Shown: positions 8,900 to 17,113, counted from the first letter of the stretch. The stretch is 64,000 bases of DNA from Massilia sp. BJB1822 (GCF_013369485.1 NZ_JABWEB010000014.1:85872-149871), one strand, 5' to 3'. Notes: generated by a model from the letters alone, not told the origin. Numbers and translations are program-made.

Positions 8900-9835
8900 G
8901 TGGAATACAAGGATTACTACGCTGCGCTGGGCGTCGCCAAGACGGCCAGCGATGACGAGATCAAGCAGGCTTACCGCAAGCTGGTGCGCAAATACCATCC
9001 GGACGTCAGCAAGGAGCCGAATGCGGATGCGAAAACCAAGGAGCTGAACGAAGCCTACGCCGTGCTGTCGGACGCGGAAAAGCGCGCCGCCTACGATGAG
9101 CTGGGCACGGCGCGCCAGCGCGGCGGCTTCCAGTCGGGCGGCGGCTTCCGTCCGCCACCCGACTGGGGCGCGGATTTCGAGGCCAATGCCGACAAGGACC
9201 GCGACTTCTTCTCCGACCTGTTCGCCCATGTGGGCGCGCGCCGGCGCAGCATGCGCATGCGCGGCGAAGACAGCCAGGCTGGCATCAGCATCAGCCTGCG
9301 CGACGCCTATCAGGGCGCTACCCGCACCATCAATCTGCGCATCCCCGAACTCGACGAGCGCGCCCGCGTGGTCACGCGCGAGCGCACGCTGGATGTGCGC
9401 ATCCCCGTCGGCGTGACCGCCGGCCAGCAACTGCGCCTGAGCGGCCAGGGCCAGCCCGGTACCGGCGGCGCCGAGGCGGGCGACCTGTTCCTGGAAATCC
9501 AGTTCGAAAGCGATCCGCATTACCGCATCGAGGGGCGCGATGTGTACGAAACCGTGCCGGTGGCGCCTTGGGAGGCGGCGCTGGGCGGCGAGATCGACGT
9601 ACCCACGCCGTCCGGCAAGGTCACGGTGACGGTGCCGCCGCAGTCGAAGAGCGGGCGCAAGCTGCGCCTGAAGGGACGCGGCATTCCGGCCTCGGGGCCG
9701 AACAATACGGCGGGCGACCTTTACCTGCTGCTGGAAGTGGCGCTGCCGCCGGCCGACACGGAACGCGCGCGCGCCCTGTATCAACAAATGGCGCGTGAAC
9801 TGGCTTTCAATCCGCGCGCCGCGCTGGGAGGCTAG
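8900..9835 (+). CDS. cbpA: Curved DNA-binding protein / DnaJ-class co-chaperone CbpA
   Basis: 311 residues from a GTG at 8900 with GGAGAG just upstream. The J-domain occupies residues 5-69 with HPD at 33-35, followed by a Gly/Phe-type linker (RGGFQSGGGFRPPP) and two DnaJ C-terminal beta-domains; the DnaJ zinc finger is absent, as in CbpA. CbpA stimulates DnaK and binds curved DNA as a nucleoid protein. The adjacent cbpM three bases downstream confirms the assignment. Confidence 0.93.
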   Translation: MEYKDYYAALGVAKTASDDEIKQAYRKLVRKYHPDVSKEPNADAKTKELNEAYAVLSDAEKRAAYDELGTARQRGGFQSGGGFRPPPDWGADFEANADKDRDFFSDLFAHVGARRRSMRMRGEDSQAGISISLRDAYQGATRTINLRIPELDERARVVTRERTLDVRIPVGVTAGQQLRLSGQGQPGTGGAEAGDLFLEIQFESDPHYRIEGRDVYETVPVAPWEAALGGEIDVPTPSGKVTVTVPPQSKSGRKLRLKGRGIPASGPNNTAGDLYLLLEVALPPADTERARALYQQMARELAFNPRAALGG

Positions 9836-9838
9836 GCC

Positions 9839-10153
9839 ATGGCAAGCGATGCGACCATGCATGGCGTCTTGCTGGAAGAGGCGGCGCTGACGCTGGAAGA
9901 ACTGGCGCGGGTGTGCGCCGTGGAGCCGGACTGGGTGCTGCAGCATGTGCGGGCCGGCGTGCTGCTGACGGATGCTGGTCAGGCGCGTGAGCACTGGCGC
10001 TTTACCAGCGTTGACCTAGTGCGCGCGCGCCAGCTGCTGGAGGTGGAGCAGGTCTTCGATGCCAATGAGGATGTGGCGGCGCTGGTGGTGGATTTGAGCG
10101 AGGAAGTGCGCCGCCTGAAAGCCCGCCTGCGCGTGGCCGGCATCGCCAGTTGA
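9839..10153 (+). CDS. cbpM: Chaperone modulatory protein CbpM
   Basis: 104 residues, starting three bases after cbpA. MerR-like N-terminal helices (LTLEELARVCAVEPDWVLQHVRAGVL) are followed by a C-terminal helix rich in Leu/Glu/Arg, as in CbpM, which binds the CbpA J-domain and blocks both its co-chaperone and DNA-binding activities. The cbpA-cbpM order and tight spacing point to a single operon. Confidence 0.88.
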   Translation: MASDATMHGVLLEEAALTLEELARVCAVEPDWVLQHVRAGVLLTDAGQAREHWRFTSVDLVRARQLLEVEQVFDANEDVAALVVDLSEEVRRLKARLRVAGIAS

Positions 10154-10191
10154 GGGCGAGGCGCGGCCAGGCCGGCGGACTTGGAATGGCC

Positions 10192-10485
10192 TTAGCGCCG
10201 TTTATCGTCCGGACCGAGGTTGCCGCCACGGTGCGGGGCGATGAATTCATCGTTTTCGTCTTCGGGTGTCTCGCCTTGCCGGCTGCCCGGCTGGCGCTGG
10301 GATTGCTGGTTGGCGTATGAATCGCCCGATTGCTGGCTGCGCCAGTCGTCGCTCTGCTCCTTGCGCGCCTTGTCCGACTGCTGGCTGTCGCTGCGCGTGC
10401 CGGTTTTCTGCTGCCCCTGCTGGTTGACGGATTGGAACTGATCCTGTTGCCGATCCTGCTGGCCGGATTGCTTAGGCTTCGTCAT
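10192..10485 (-). CDS. Hypothetical Gln/Ser-rich hydrophilic protein
   Basis: 97 residues, starting at ATG 10485 with AGGAGA eight bases upstream. The sequence is almost free of hydrophobic residues and is dominated by Gln, Ser, Asp, Arg and Lys, so it is probably disordered. The C-terminus (ENDEFIAPHRGGNLGPDDKRR) is the only non-repetitive part. I do not recognise a family. The good ribosome site makes it likely to be translated, but low complexity lowers confidence. It is convergent with cbpM. Confidence 0.55.
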   Translation of the reverse strand: MTKPKQSGQQDRQQDQFQSVNQQGQQKTGTRSDSQQSDKARKEQSDDWRSQQSGDSYANQQSQRQPGSRQGETPEDENDEFIAPHRGGNLGPDDKRR

Positions 10486-10604
10486 GATCTGCGTCTCCTG
10501 TTGAAAGGTTGCGGCGGTGCTGACGCAGCCGCCATAACCATGCTAGGTCGGGAACGGCAGGGTGTGTGTAGGCGCACGCGCTGCCCCCTTGTAGGAGCAG
10601 GCCC

Positions 10605-11522
10605 TCAGAATGTTGGGTGGGGCAGGGTATGGTCGAGTTCAACGAATTGCTGGATCAGCCAGCGCGTGGCCGGCCCAGGTTCCTCATCCTTGCGGCGGAT
10701 GACGAAGAGCGGATAGTGGAAGGCGCCGCCATCCTGGATTTTCAGCTCGACCAGGCGGCCGTTTTCCAGGTCGTCGCGCACCACCGATTCCGGCATGCTG
10801 CCCCAGCCGATGCCGCCGCGCAGCAGCGCGTGCTTGGCGCCCAGATCGCCCAGACGCCAGTCGCGCAAACCGAGCACGCCGAAATCCTGGCCTTCGGTCA
10901 GCTTGCTGCGGTCGGTCAGCACCAGTTGCAGATGTTCGCGCGCAATGGCATTGGGGATGCTGCCTTCCAGGCGCGCCAGCGGATGCAGGGGCGAGCAGAC
11001 CGGCAGTAGCGTGGCGTGACCGGCCGTTTCGCGGTCCAGCGCATCGGGCGTGTTCACGGTGTAGCCGCTCAGGCCCACGTTGGCGCGCCGCTCCAGCACC
11101 ATTTGCGTGACCGCGCCCAGCGCCTCGGTGTGCAGGCGCATGGCGACGGTGGGGAAGTGCTCCTGGAAGGCGTCGAGAATCTGCACCAGATGGCAGGTGG
11201 GGAACATCACGTCGACCACCAGCGAGACTTCGGCTTCCATGCCTGAACCGAGGGCTTTGGCGCGGGCGCGCATCGAGTCCACCCGCATCAGCACCGCGCG
11301 CGCGTCCGACAGCAGGGCTTTGCCGGCCTCGGTCAGCGTCGGTTTGCGCTTGCTGCGGTCGAACAGGGCGATATTCAACTGGTCTTCCAGATTGGCGACC
11401 GTGTAGCTGATCACCGATTGCGTGCGGTGCAGGGCGCGCGCCGCATGGGCGAAGCCGCCATGGTCGATCACGGCGGTAAATACGCGTAATTGTTCGAGGG
11501 AAGGCAGGCCGGGGTCGCGCAT
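10605..11522 (-). CDS. LysR family transcriptional regulator
   Basis: 305 residues with the LysR winged helix at about 9-68 (LEQLRVFTAVIDHGGFAHAARALHRTQSVISYTVANLEDQLNIALFDR, given here only to show the pattern in parts: QLRVFTAVIDHGG, ALHRTQSVISYTV). The periplasmic-binding-like effector domain follows. It is divergent from the azoreductase gene with a 101-base, AT-richer gap, the usual arrangement for a LysR regulator and its target. The inducer is unknown; an electrophile or quinone would fit the target, by inference. Confidence 0.88.
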   Translation of the reverse strand: MRDPGLPSLEQLRVFTAVIDHGGFAHAARALHRTQSVISYTVANLEDQLNIALFDRSKRKPTLTEAGKALLSDARAVLMRVDSMRARAKALGSGMEAEVSLVVDVMFPTCHLVQILDAFQEHFPTVAMRLHTEALGAVTQMVLERRANVGLSGYTVNTPDALDRETAGHATLLPVCSPLHPLARLEGSIPNAIAREHLQLVLTDRSKLTEGQDFGVLGLRDWRLGDLGAKHALLRGGIGWGSMPESVVRDDLENGRLVELKIQDGGAFHYPLFVIRRKDEEPGPATRWLIQQFVELDHTLPHPTF

Positions 11523-11623
11523 ATATCAAGAAAATCGATTAATTTGATTCAGATAAAACTGGTTTTCTCGATAGTAAACGCGAACTAAGATGGACGCAAT
11601 CCCCACCCCATCAGGAGTTCATC

Positions 11624-12238
11624 GTGGCAAATGTTCTGTACATCAATAGCAGCGTGCGTAGTTCCGGTTCCCTGTCGCGCCAGTTGTCGGCCGAGTTCAT
11701 CGCCAAATGGCGGGCCGCCAATCCGGGCGACAGCATCGTCGAGCGCGACCTGGCGGCGCAGCCCGTGCCCCATCTGAGCGAGGAAATGATGGGCGCCTTC
11801 TTCACGGCGCCGGAGCAGCGCAATGCCGAGCAGGCGGCCGTGGTCAAAACCTCCGATGCGCTGGTGGCCGAGCTGTTCGCCGCCGATGTGATCGTGATCG
11901 GCGCGCCGATGTACAACTTCTCGATTTCCTCCACGCTGAAAGCCTGGATCGACCATATCGCGCGCGCCGGCCTCACCTTCAAGTACACCGAGAACGGCCC
12001 GGTGGGCCTGGTGCAGGGCAAGAAGGTGTATGTGTTCACCGCCAGCGGCGGCGTGTACAGCGAAGGCCCAGGCGGCGGCTTCGATTTCCTCAGCACTTAT
12101 CTGCGCGCGGCGCTGGGCTTCCTCGGCATGAGCGACATCCGCTTCATCCAGGCCGAAGGCGTCGCCGGGGGCGAGCAGGCGGTGGCCGACACCGTGGCCA
12201 AAGGCCGCCAGACCATCGAACAGCTGCTGGCCGCCTGA
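11624..12238 (+). CDS. azoR: FMN-dependent NADH-azoreductase
   Basis: 204 residues from a GTG at 11624 with CAGGAG upstream. The flavodoxin-like fold shows the FMN phosphate loop INSSVRSSGSLSRQLS near the N-terminus, APMYNFSISSTLKAWIDH in the middle and the TASGGVYSEG loop near 145. AzoR enzymes reduce azo dyes and quinones with NADH and protect from thiol-specific stress. It is divergent from a LysR gene that probably controls it. Confidence 0.9.
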   Translation: MANVLYINSSVRSSGSLSRQLSAEFIAKWRAANPGDSIVERDLAAQPVPHLSEEMMGAFFTAPEQRNAEQAAVVKTSDALVAELFAADVIVIGAPMYNFSISSTLKAWIDHIARAGLTFKYTENGPVGLVQGKKVYVFTASGGVYSEGPGGGFDFLSTYLRAALGFLGMSDIRFIQAEGVAGGEQAVADTVAKGRQTIEQLLAA

Positions 12239-12327
12239 TGGCTTGAGGCCGCGGCGGCGGCTGTTTTTGATAGATTCCGTGGCAGCCGGTATCATGCTGG
12301 ATACCAAGCGCGCCACGGAGTCCCGCA

Positions 12328-13188
12328 ATGAAACGCCAGCTGCACCTTCTCGTCATCGATCCGCAGAACGATTTCTGCGACCTGCCGGACAGTTATCGTC
12401 CCGAAAACCCCGCCACGCGCACCGCGCACGCGCCGGCCTTGCCGGTGCGGGGCGACCATCAGGACATGCTGCGCCTGGCGGGACTGATCAACCGGGGCCG
12501 CCATGGCCTGAGCGAGATCAGCGTCACCCTCGATTCCCACCACCGCTACGATATCGCCCACCCGACCTTCTGGTATGCGGCCGATGGCGCGGCCGTGGCG
12601 CCTTTCACCGAAATATCCACCGCCGACGTGCGCGCCGCGCGCTTCCTGCCGCGCGACCGGGCAGCCTTGCCGCGCGTGCTCTCCTACCTGGAGCAGCTGG
12701 AAGCGAATGGCCGCTACCGCCTGATGGTCTGGCCTGTGCATTGCGAGATCGGTTCCTGGGGCCACAATGTGCACGAAGACGTGCGCGCCGCCTATAACCG
12801 CTGGGAAGATGCGGCGCTGGGCGTGGTGACCAAGATCGCCAAGGGTTCCAACCCGTGGACCGAGCACTATTCCGCCGTGATGGCCGAGGTGCCGGACGAT
12901 GCCGATCCCGATACGCAGTTGAACCGCGGCCTGATCGCAAGCCTGGCCCAGGCCGACCGCGTGTATATCGCGGGCGAAGCGAGCAGCCACTGCGTCAAAG
13001 CCACCACCGAGCATATCGCCGACAATATCGACCCCGCGCGCCTGGTGCTGATCACCGACTGCATGAGTCCCGTGGCCGGCTTCGAACAGCAGCAGCACGG
13101 CTTCCTGCAGGCGATGCAGGCGCGCGGCGTGCAATTGGCGCAATCGGGCGATGTGCTGCAGGAATTGCTGACCAACGCCGGCCGCTAA
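12328..13188 (+). CDS. Cysteine hydrolase, nicotinamidase-like (isochorismatase fold)
   Basis: 286 residues, longer than PncA (~210). The isochorismatase fold shows DPQNDF near residue 11 (catalytic Asp), the metal-site pattern DSHHRYDIAHPTFW, and catalytic Cys222 in GEASSHCVK. Position 26 bases upstream of pncB supports a role in NAD salvage: nicotinamide to nicotinate, then to nicotinate mononucleotide. The extra length and insertions mean that the substrate is not certain. Confidence 0.82.
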   Translation: MKRQLHLLVIDPQNDFCDLPDSYRPENPATRTAHAPALPVRGDHQDMLRLAGLINRGRHGLSEISVTLDSHHRYDIAHPTFWYAADGAAVAPFTEISTADVRAARFLPRDRAALPRVLSYLEQLEANGRYRLMVWPVHCEIGSWGHNVHEDVRAAYNRWEDAALGVVTKIAKGSNPWTEHYSAVMAEVPDDADPDTQLNRGLIASLAQADRVYIAGEASSHCVKATTEHIADNIDPARLVLITDCMSPVAGFEQQQHGFLQAMQARGVQLAQSGDVLQELLTNAGR

Positions 13189-13214
13189 GCTGTCCCTTAC
13201 TGGAGAATTACCGC

Positions 13215-14405
13215 ATGATCCCCGTCGTCCGCAGTCTGCTGGAAACCGACCTGTATAAATTCACCATGTGGCAAGCGCTGCTGCATAGCCAGCCGAATTC
13301 GCATACCGAATACGAATTCGTCTGCCGCAATGCGCCGGTCTTCCCGCTGGCCCAGCTGAAGGAGGAAGTCGAGGAGCAGCTCGACCATCTATGCGCGATG
13401 TCCTTCAGCGAGGACGAGCTGTCCTATCTGCGTTCGCTGCGCTATATGAAGAGCGACTTCGTCGACTTCCTCACAGTGTTCCGCTTCCAGCGCAAATTCA
13501 TCACGGTCGAAACCGATGGCGAGCGCCTGGTGATCCACGCCGCCGGTCCGCAGGTGCACGTGATGGGCTTCGAAATCTTTGTGCTCTACATCGTCAATGA
13601 GCTGTACTTCCGCCGTTTCGACGAAGAGTCGGCGTTGGAGGAAGGCCGCGCGCGCCTGCACGACAAGCTGCGCGCACTGAAGGAATTCGGCAATCTGCCG
13701 GGATTGCGCCACCCCTTCGAATTCTCCGACTTCGGCCTGCGCCGCCGTTTCTCGGCCGCCTGGCACGATGAAGTGGTGCAGACGCTGGCGGCCGAAGCGC
13801 CGCGCTTCTTCAAGGGCACGTCGAACGTCTACCTGGCCAAGAAGTTCGGCCTGTTCCCGATCGGGACCATGGCGCATGAATATATCCAGTCCTTCCAGGC
13901 TTTCGGCGTGCGTCTGCGCGATTTCCAGAAGGCGGCGCTGGAGGATTGGGTGCAGGAATACCGCGGCGACCTCGGTATCGCCCTGACCGACGTGGTGGGC
14001 ATGGATGCCTTCCTCGACGACTTCGACCTCTACTTCGCCAAGCTGTTCGACGGCCTGCGCCATGACTCGGGCGATCCCGTGCTGTGGGGCGAGAAGGCCA
14101 TCGCCCACTACGCCGCGCTGCGCATCGATTCGAACACCAAGCGCCTGGTGTTCTCCGACGGCCTGGATTTCGACACCGCCTTCAGCCTGTACCGCCATTT
14201 CGCCAACCGCATCATGACCGGTTTCGGCATCGGCACGCATCTGACCAATGATGTGGGGCTGACGCCGCTGAATATCGTCATGAAGCTCATCCGCTGCAAT
14301 GGGCAGTCGGTGGCCAAGCTGTCCGACTCGCCGGGTAAGACCTTGTGCAAGGATGAGACTTTCCTCGCTTACTTGCGGCAGGTGTTTCACCACAGCGCAT
14401 CGTGA
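13215..14405 (+). CDS. pncB: Nicotinate phosphoribosyltransferase
   Basis: 396 residues from ATG 13215 (GGAGA eight bases upstream). An open frame continues upstream to 12855, but this overlaps the hydrolase gene in another frame and is not coding. Family marks include LLETDLYKFTMWQALL at the N-terminus, GTMAHEYIQSF with His221 (the residue phosphorylated by ATP), and GLRHDSGDPVLWGEK. It forms nicotinate mononucleotide from nicotinate and PRPP in the NAD salvage route, together with the gene upstream. Confidence 0.95.
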   Translation: MIPVVRSLLETDLYKFTMWQALLHSQPNSHTEYEFVCRNAPVFPLAQLKEEVEEQLDHLCAMSFSEDELSYLRSLRYMKSDFVDFLTVFRFQRKFITVETDGERLVIHAAGPQVHVMGFEIFVLYIVNELYFRRFDEESALEEGRARLHDKLRALKEFGNLPGLRHPFEFSDFGLRRRFSAAWHDEVVQTLAAEAPRFFKGTSNVYLAKKFGLFPIGTMAHEYIQSFQAFGVRLRDFQKAALEDWVQEYRGDLGIALTDVVGMDAFLDDFDLYFAKLFDGLRHDSGDPVLWGEKAIAHYAALRIDSNTKRLVFSDGLDFDTAFSLYRHFANRIMTGFGIGTHLTNDVGLTPLNIVMKLIRCNGQSVAKLSDSPGKTLCKDETFLAYLRQVFHHSAS

Positions 14406-14450
14406 GAAGACGCGCTTGAATTAAGCCAGCTAATTCCTGTTTTTCTTTGG

Positions 14451-14479
14451 ATTTCCTGATGGAAATTCATGACACCATG
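14451..14479 (+). promoter_or_regulatory. Upstream element shared by the two TLDc/PEP-CTERM genes (copy 1)
   Basis: ATTTCCTGATGGAA (14451-14464, a TTTCC/GGAA dyad) and ATGACACCATG (14469-14479) recur before the second paralogue as ATTTCCTTATGGAA (15601-15614) and ATGACACCATG (15667-15677). The 11-mer ends 47 bases before this gene's ATG and 43 before the other's. Whether it is a promoter or a regulator site is not known. Confidence 0.45.
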
Positions 14480-14526
14480 CTTTTGCATTGGAAAAATGCA
14501 AATTTGAAAAACTTTTAGGAATAGCG

Positions 14527-15225
14527 ATGCTTAAGAAAACCGCTGTGTGCGCGGCCATGATGGCTGCGATGACGGCCCATGCCGGCGTCATTAAAGGCTC
14601 CTCCACTTTGCTGGACGCTCAAGGATTGGCGCAGATGGAAACCTGGATTGGCAAGGGTGAACTGACTGTAACCAATATTTTTACCAAGATCGCAGGGCAA
14701 AGCAATTCCCGAGATTTTCATCGGGCTGTTGATGATCTTGGGCCGGCTTTTGTCATCTTTAACGCATCCAGCGACAAAGGTGCAAGCTGGAAGACTATCG
14801 GTGGGTATAGCAAAGTGGGCTTCACCTCAAAGTATGTTGGGTCAGACTATTATGTCCCGGTGGAAGAGAACTTTGTTTTCAATATGACAAATTTGGAAAT
14901 TTGGGCCCAAACCAAGCGCTACCGTACAAATAATTCTTTGGATTATGGTCCTCGGTTCGACTCGGATCTTGTAGTGAATACTCAGCTGACGAATGGTATG
15001 TCAATGAGCTATTCCCATGGCAATGTGCCGACGGGGCGCTCGCTTTTGGATAGCTCCAAGCCTTGGGGCAACTTCATTGTCCGCGAATTTGAAGTGTTCG
15101 GCCTGGAGCCATACAAGAAGCCGGAGCCGGGTAATCCAATACCGGAACCGGCATCCCTGGCCTTGTTAGGAACAGGGCTGGCAGGTATTGCGCTACTACA
15201 GCGCAAAAGACAGCGCAAGGCCTGA
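14527..15225 (+). CDS. PEP-CTERM protein with TLDc-like domain (paralogue 1)
   Basis: 232 residues from ATG 14527 (TAGGA six bases upstream); an in-frame ATG at 14488 precedes the signal peptide and is less likely. The signal peptide ends AHAG. The body matches the TLDc pattern: FHRAVDDLGPAFVIFNAS, IGGYSK, NFVFNM, YGPRFDSDLVV and the closing FIVREFEVFGL. The tail is IPEP, a hydrophobic helix, then RKRQRK, the PEP-CTERM signal cleaved and processed by an exosortase. It should be exported and surface- or matrix-bound. TLDc is known mainly from eukaryotic OXR1/NCOA7 proteins. The paralogue lies at 15721. GC content is lower than around it. Confidence 0.82.
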   Translation: MLKKTAVCAAMMAAMTAHAGVIKGSSTLLDAQGLAQMETWIGKGELTVTNIFTKIAGQSNSRDFHRAVDDLGPAFVIFNASSDKGASWKTIGGYSKVGFTSKYVGSDYYVPVEENFVFNMTNLEIWAQTKRYRTNNSLDYGPRFDSDLVVNTQLTNGMSMSYSHGNVPTGRSLLDSSKPWGNFIVREFEVFGLEPYKKPEPGNPIPEPASLALLGTGLAGIALLQRKRQRKA

Positions 15226-15247
15226 CAAGCCTATGCCTTCCCAATAG

Positions 15248-15550
15248 CTATGCCTCGGTAGCGCCATAGTGGCGCATGATGGCGTCCGCCTGCTCACGGT
15301 GAACGTCATCATCTACATCGACGCTGAGCAGGGCGGTGGGGCTGACGAGCGGCTGATCTGTATCGTCGGCCGCATCGGGCGTCAGCGAATCGAAGAGATT
15401 GCGTACGGCGCTGGTAGATGTATCGGCTTGCCGCGCCTCGTGCCGGTTCATCTGCACAGCCGCCGCGCGCCAGCCTGCATTCAGCAGCGCTGCCCGCGCC
15501 TGCTCAGCATCCGCGATTTTCTTGAAGTTGCGATGGATAGTCTTCGTCAT
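15248..15550 (-). CDS. Small hypothetical protein, YflT/general-stress-like
   Basis: 100 residues from ATG 15550, with a strong AAGGAGG seven bases upstream that rules for this start over ATG 15568. The N-terminus (NFKKIADAEQARAALLNAGW) and C-terminus (SVDVDDDVHREQADAIMRHYGA) have the layout of small proteins related to heat-induced YflT, in which a strand-helix unit ends in a xxxxYGA motif. The match is by eye and weak. It lies between and opposite to the two TLDc genes. Confidence 0.6.
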   Translation of the reverse strand: MTKTIHRNFKKIADAEQARAALLNAGWRAAAVQMNRHEARQADTSTSAVRNLFDSLTPDAADDTDQPLVSPTALLSVDVDDDVHREQADAIMRHYGATEA

Positions 15551-15600
15551 AAATTCCTCCTTCTCCACATTATGCGTGCTTTGCTGTGGAAGAACTGTTC

Positions 15601-15677
15601 ATTTCCTTATGGAATTAAACAAAGGCAGGATTACCCCTTTATTTCTAAGATTTACTTTACGGAACTATGACACCATG
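15601..15677 (+). promoter_or_regulatory. Upstream element shared by the two TLDc/PEP-CTERM genes (copy 2)
   Basis: Carries ATTTCCTTATGGAA (15601-15614) and ATGACACCATG (15667-15677), as in copy 1, but the two parts are 48 bases further apart here. The constant distance of ATGACACCATG from the start codon suggests that this part is the core element. Confidence 0.42.
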
Positions 15678-15720
15678 TTGTCTTAATGGAATTTTAATTT
15701 TTGGGACATAAGAGGGTCAT

Positions 15721-16440
15721 ATGTTGAAAAAACTGATTGCTGGCGCCGCCTTGTTCATGGTTACCGTGGCACATGCTGGGGTGATTGTTGGCTCTTCGCA
15801 GCTGCTTGACACCGATGGCTTAGCACAAATGGAAGGCTGGATTGGGAAAGGGCCGCTTACGCTCACCAATATATTTACCAAAACGCCAACCCAGAGCACG
15901 ACGAAACAATACTATGCAGCAGTAGAGGGTAGGGGAGCTGCTTTCGTAATTTTTAATGCCTCAGAAGACAATGGGAAATCATGGAAGATTATTGGTGGCT
16001 ATAGCCCTATTGGTTTCTCATCTAAGCGTCAAAGCTCCGATTATCGTCCTCCTAGCGATACATTCATTTTCAATCTAACCGATCATGAGAAAAGGGTTAT
16101 GAGTAAGGGGTATATGACTAACAATTCAATTGACTATGGTCCAAGATTTTATTCAGATTTGGTTGTGTTGAATGATTTCTCGCGAGGCTCCTCGTTTAGC
16201 TACGTATTCGGAAATTTACCAACTGGTCGATCGTTGCTAGATGGCTCTCGCCCGGAGGCAAGATTCATTGTGCGTGAGTTTGAAGTGTTTGGGCTCGCTC
16301 CCTACAAGGAACCGGATCCGGTGAAACCAGTTCCAGAACCCGAATCGCTGGCATTGCTGGGTATCGGCCTGCTGGGACTGACGCTGGTGCGGCGTAAGAA
16401 GTCCAAAGATAAAAAGCTCAATGGTCAGACACCTCGCTAA
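15721..16440 (+). CDS. PEP-CTERM protein with TLDc-like domain (paralogue 2)
   Basis: 239 residues with a signal peptide ending AHAG. It aligns end to end with the product at 14527: LDTDGLAQMEGWIGKGPLTLTNIFTK, of which the key part is WIGKG.LT.TNIFTK; then IGGYSPIGF, YGPRFYSDLVV and FIVREFEVFGL, the TLDc-type blocks. The tail is VPEPESLALLG, a hydrophobic helix and RRKKSKDKK. Codon use is more AT-rich than in the neighbours. The pair probably arose by tandem duplication, with the small minus-strand gene at 15248 caught between or inserted. Confidence 0.82.
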   Translation: MLKKLIAGAALFMVTVAHAGVIVGSSQLLDTDGLAQMEGWIGKGPLTLTNIFTKTPTQSTTKQYYAAVEGRGAAFVIFNASEDNGKSWKIIGGYSPIGFSSKRQSSDYRPPSDTFIFNLTDHEKRVMSKGYMTNNSIDYGPRFYSDLVVLNDFSRGSSFSYVFGNLPTGRSLLDGSRPEARFIVREFEVFGLAPYKEPDPVKPVPEPESLALLGIGLLGLTLVRRKKSKDKKLNGQTPR

Positions 16441-16528
16441 CCACGCTAAATTCTTCTATGGCCAAATAGTTTACATATATAAATTTTAGTTGTATTGTTG
16501 CAAAGGTATTTGGCAAAGAAAGCAATTT

Positions 16529-16771
16529 ATGGTCAAGGAAGTGTTGCTGGTGCTGGCCCTGCTGGCATCCGCGCCGGTGATGGCAGCGGAAGAGGCCGCA
16601 AGCACTCTGCCGCTGCGTAATGGCTTGGTGGAAAGTGCTGCAAGCAAGGAGAAACCTGTGCAGAAGCCAGAGCGCGCCAGTATCCCAGAAGAGCGTGTGC
16701 CTGAACCCAGTCCGGTGGCTATCCTTGCCACGATCCTCTTGGGCCTGGCGCTGGTGCGCATGAAGCACTGA
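16529..16771 (+). CDS. 80-residue protein: signal peptide plus PEP-CTERM tail
   Basis: Starts MVKEVLLVLALLASAPVMAAE, a clean signal peptide of ~19 residues, then ~35 polar residues without a fold pattern, then VPEPSPVAILATILLGLALV and a short basic end (RMKH). That is the PEP-CTERM arrangement with almost nothing in between. The start at 16529 is preferred to an in-frame ATG at 16490 because it begins the signal. It may be a small sorted peptide, or the worn remnant of a larger PEP-CTERM gene next to its two neighbours. Confidence 0.65.
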   Translation: MVKEVLLVLALLASAPVMAAEEAASTLPLRNGLVESAASKEKPVQKPERASIPEERVPEPSPVAILATILLGLALVRMKH

Positions 16772-16783
16772 GGGTATGAAATG

Positions 16784-16812
16784 AAAACGGGGCGTAAAGC
16801 CCCGTTGTTTTG
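16784..16812. terminator. Bidirectional terminator between convergent genes
   Basis: AACGGGGC (16786-16793), loop GTAAA, GCCCCGTT (16799-16806), with A-rich bases on the left and GTTTT on the right, so it can act for the small PEP-CTERM gene on + and the monooxygenase gene on -. Confidence 0.75.
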
Positions 16813-16813
16813 A

Positions 16814-17113
16814 TCAGAAGCCGTTCAAGGCATTCTGTGTATGCTCGACTCTGGGCGGTGCCGCAAAGAAGGGGCCGACTAGCGCGCGCCAAGTCGTGAA
16901 CGTCTCGCTGCTGCGGAACTGCACGGTGTGATGCTCCAGCGTCTCCCAGCCGATTACGAGATGGTAGGTATCCTGCCGTTCGATGATGCGTTCAAGCCGC
17001 ATCGACAAGCACCCCGGCGAAGCGCGGAAGAGCGGCACCGCCTCGCGCACCGCCGCCTCAAAGTCAGCGTGGGCATCCGGTTTGATCTGAATCTCAGCAA
17101 TCTCATAAATCAT
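16814..17113 (-). CDS. Antibiotic biosynthesis monooxygenase (ABM) domain protein
   Basis: 99 residues from ATG 17113, chosen because GGAGC lies seven bases upstream; an ATG at 17134 is also in frame. The single ferredoxin-like ABM domain shows the usual IYEIAEIQIKPD start, FRASPGCLSMRLERIIE, and YHLVIGWETLEHHTVQFRSSE. Such small dimeric proteins include quinol monooxygenases and haem-degrading enzymes; the substrate cannot be set. It lies alone between a terminator and a repeat element. Confidence 0.85.
   Translation of the reverse strand: MIYEIAEIQIKPDAHADFEAAVREAVPLFRASPGCLSMRLERIIERQDTYHLVIGWETLEHHTVQFRSSETFTTWRALVGPFFAAPPRVEHTQNALNGF

Noticed and set aside
11523..11623. LysR operator in the azoR promoter
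   Set aside because: AGAAAA and TTTTCT arms 28 bp apart are visible, but no T-N11-A site stands out clearly enough to call.
12855..13214. Upstream extension of the pncB frame
   Set aside because: It overlaps the nicotinamidase-like gene in another frame; the ATG at 13215 has a ribosome site and the family N-terminus.
14469..14490. Sigma-54 promoter before the first TLDc gene
   Set aside because: TGACAC and TTGCA are present but the spacing is two bases too long and the GG is GA.
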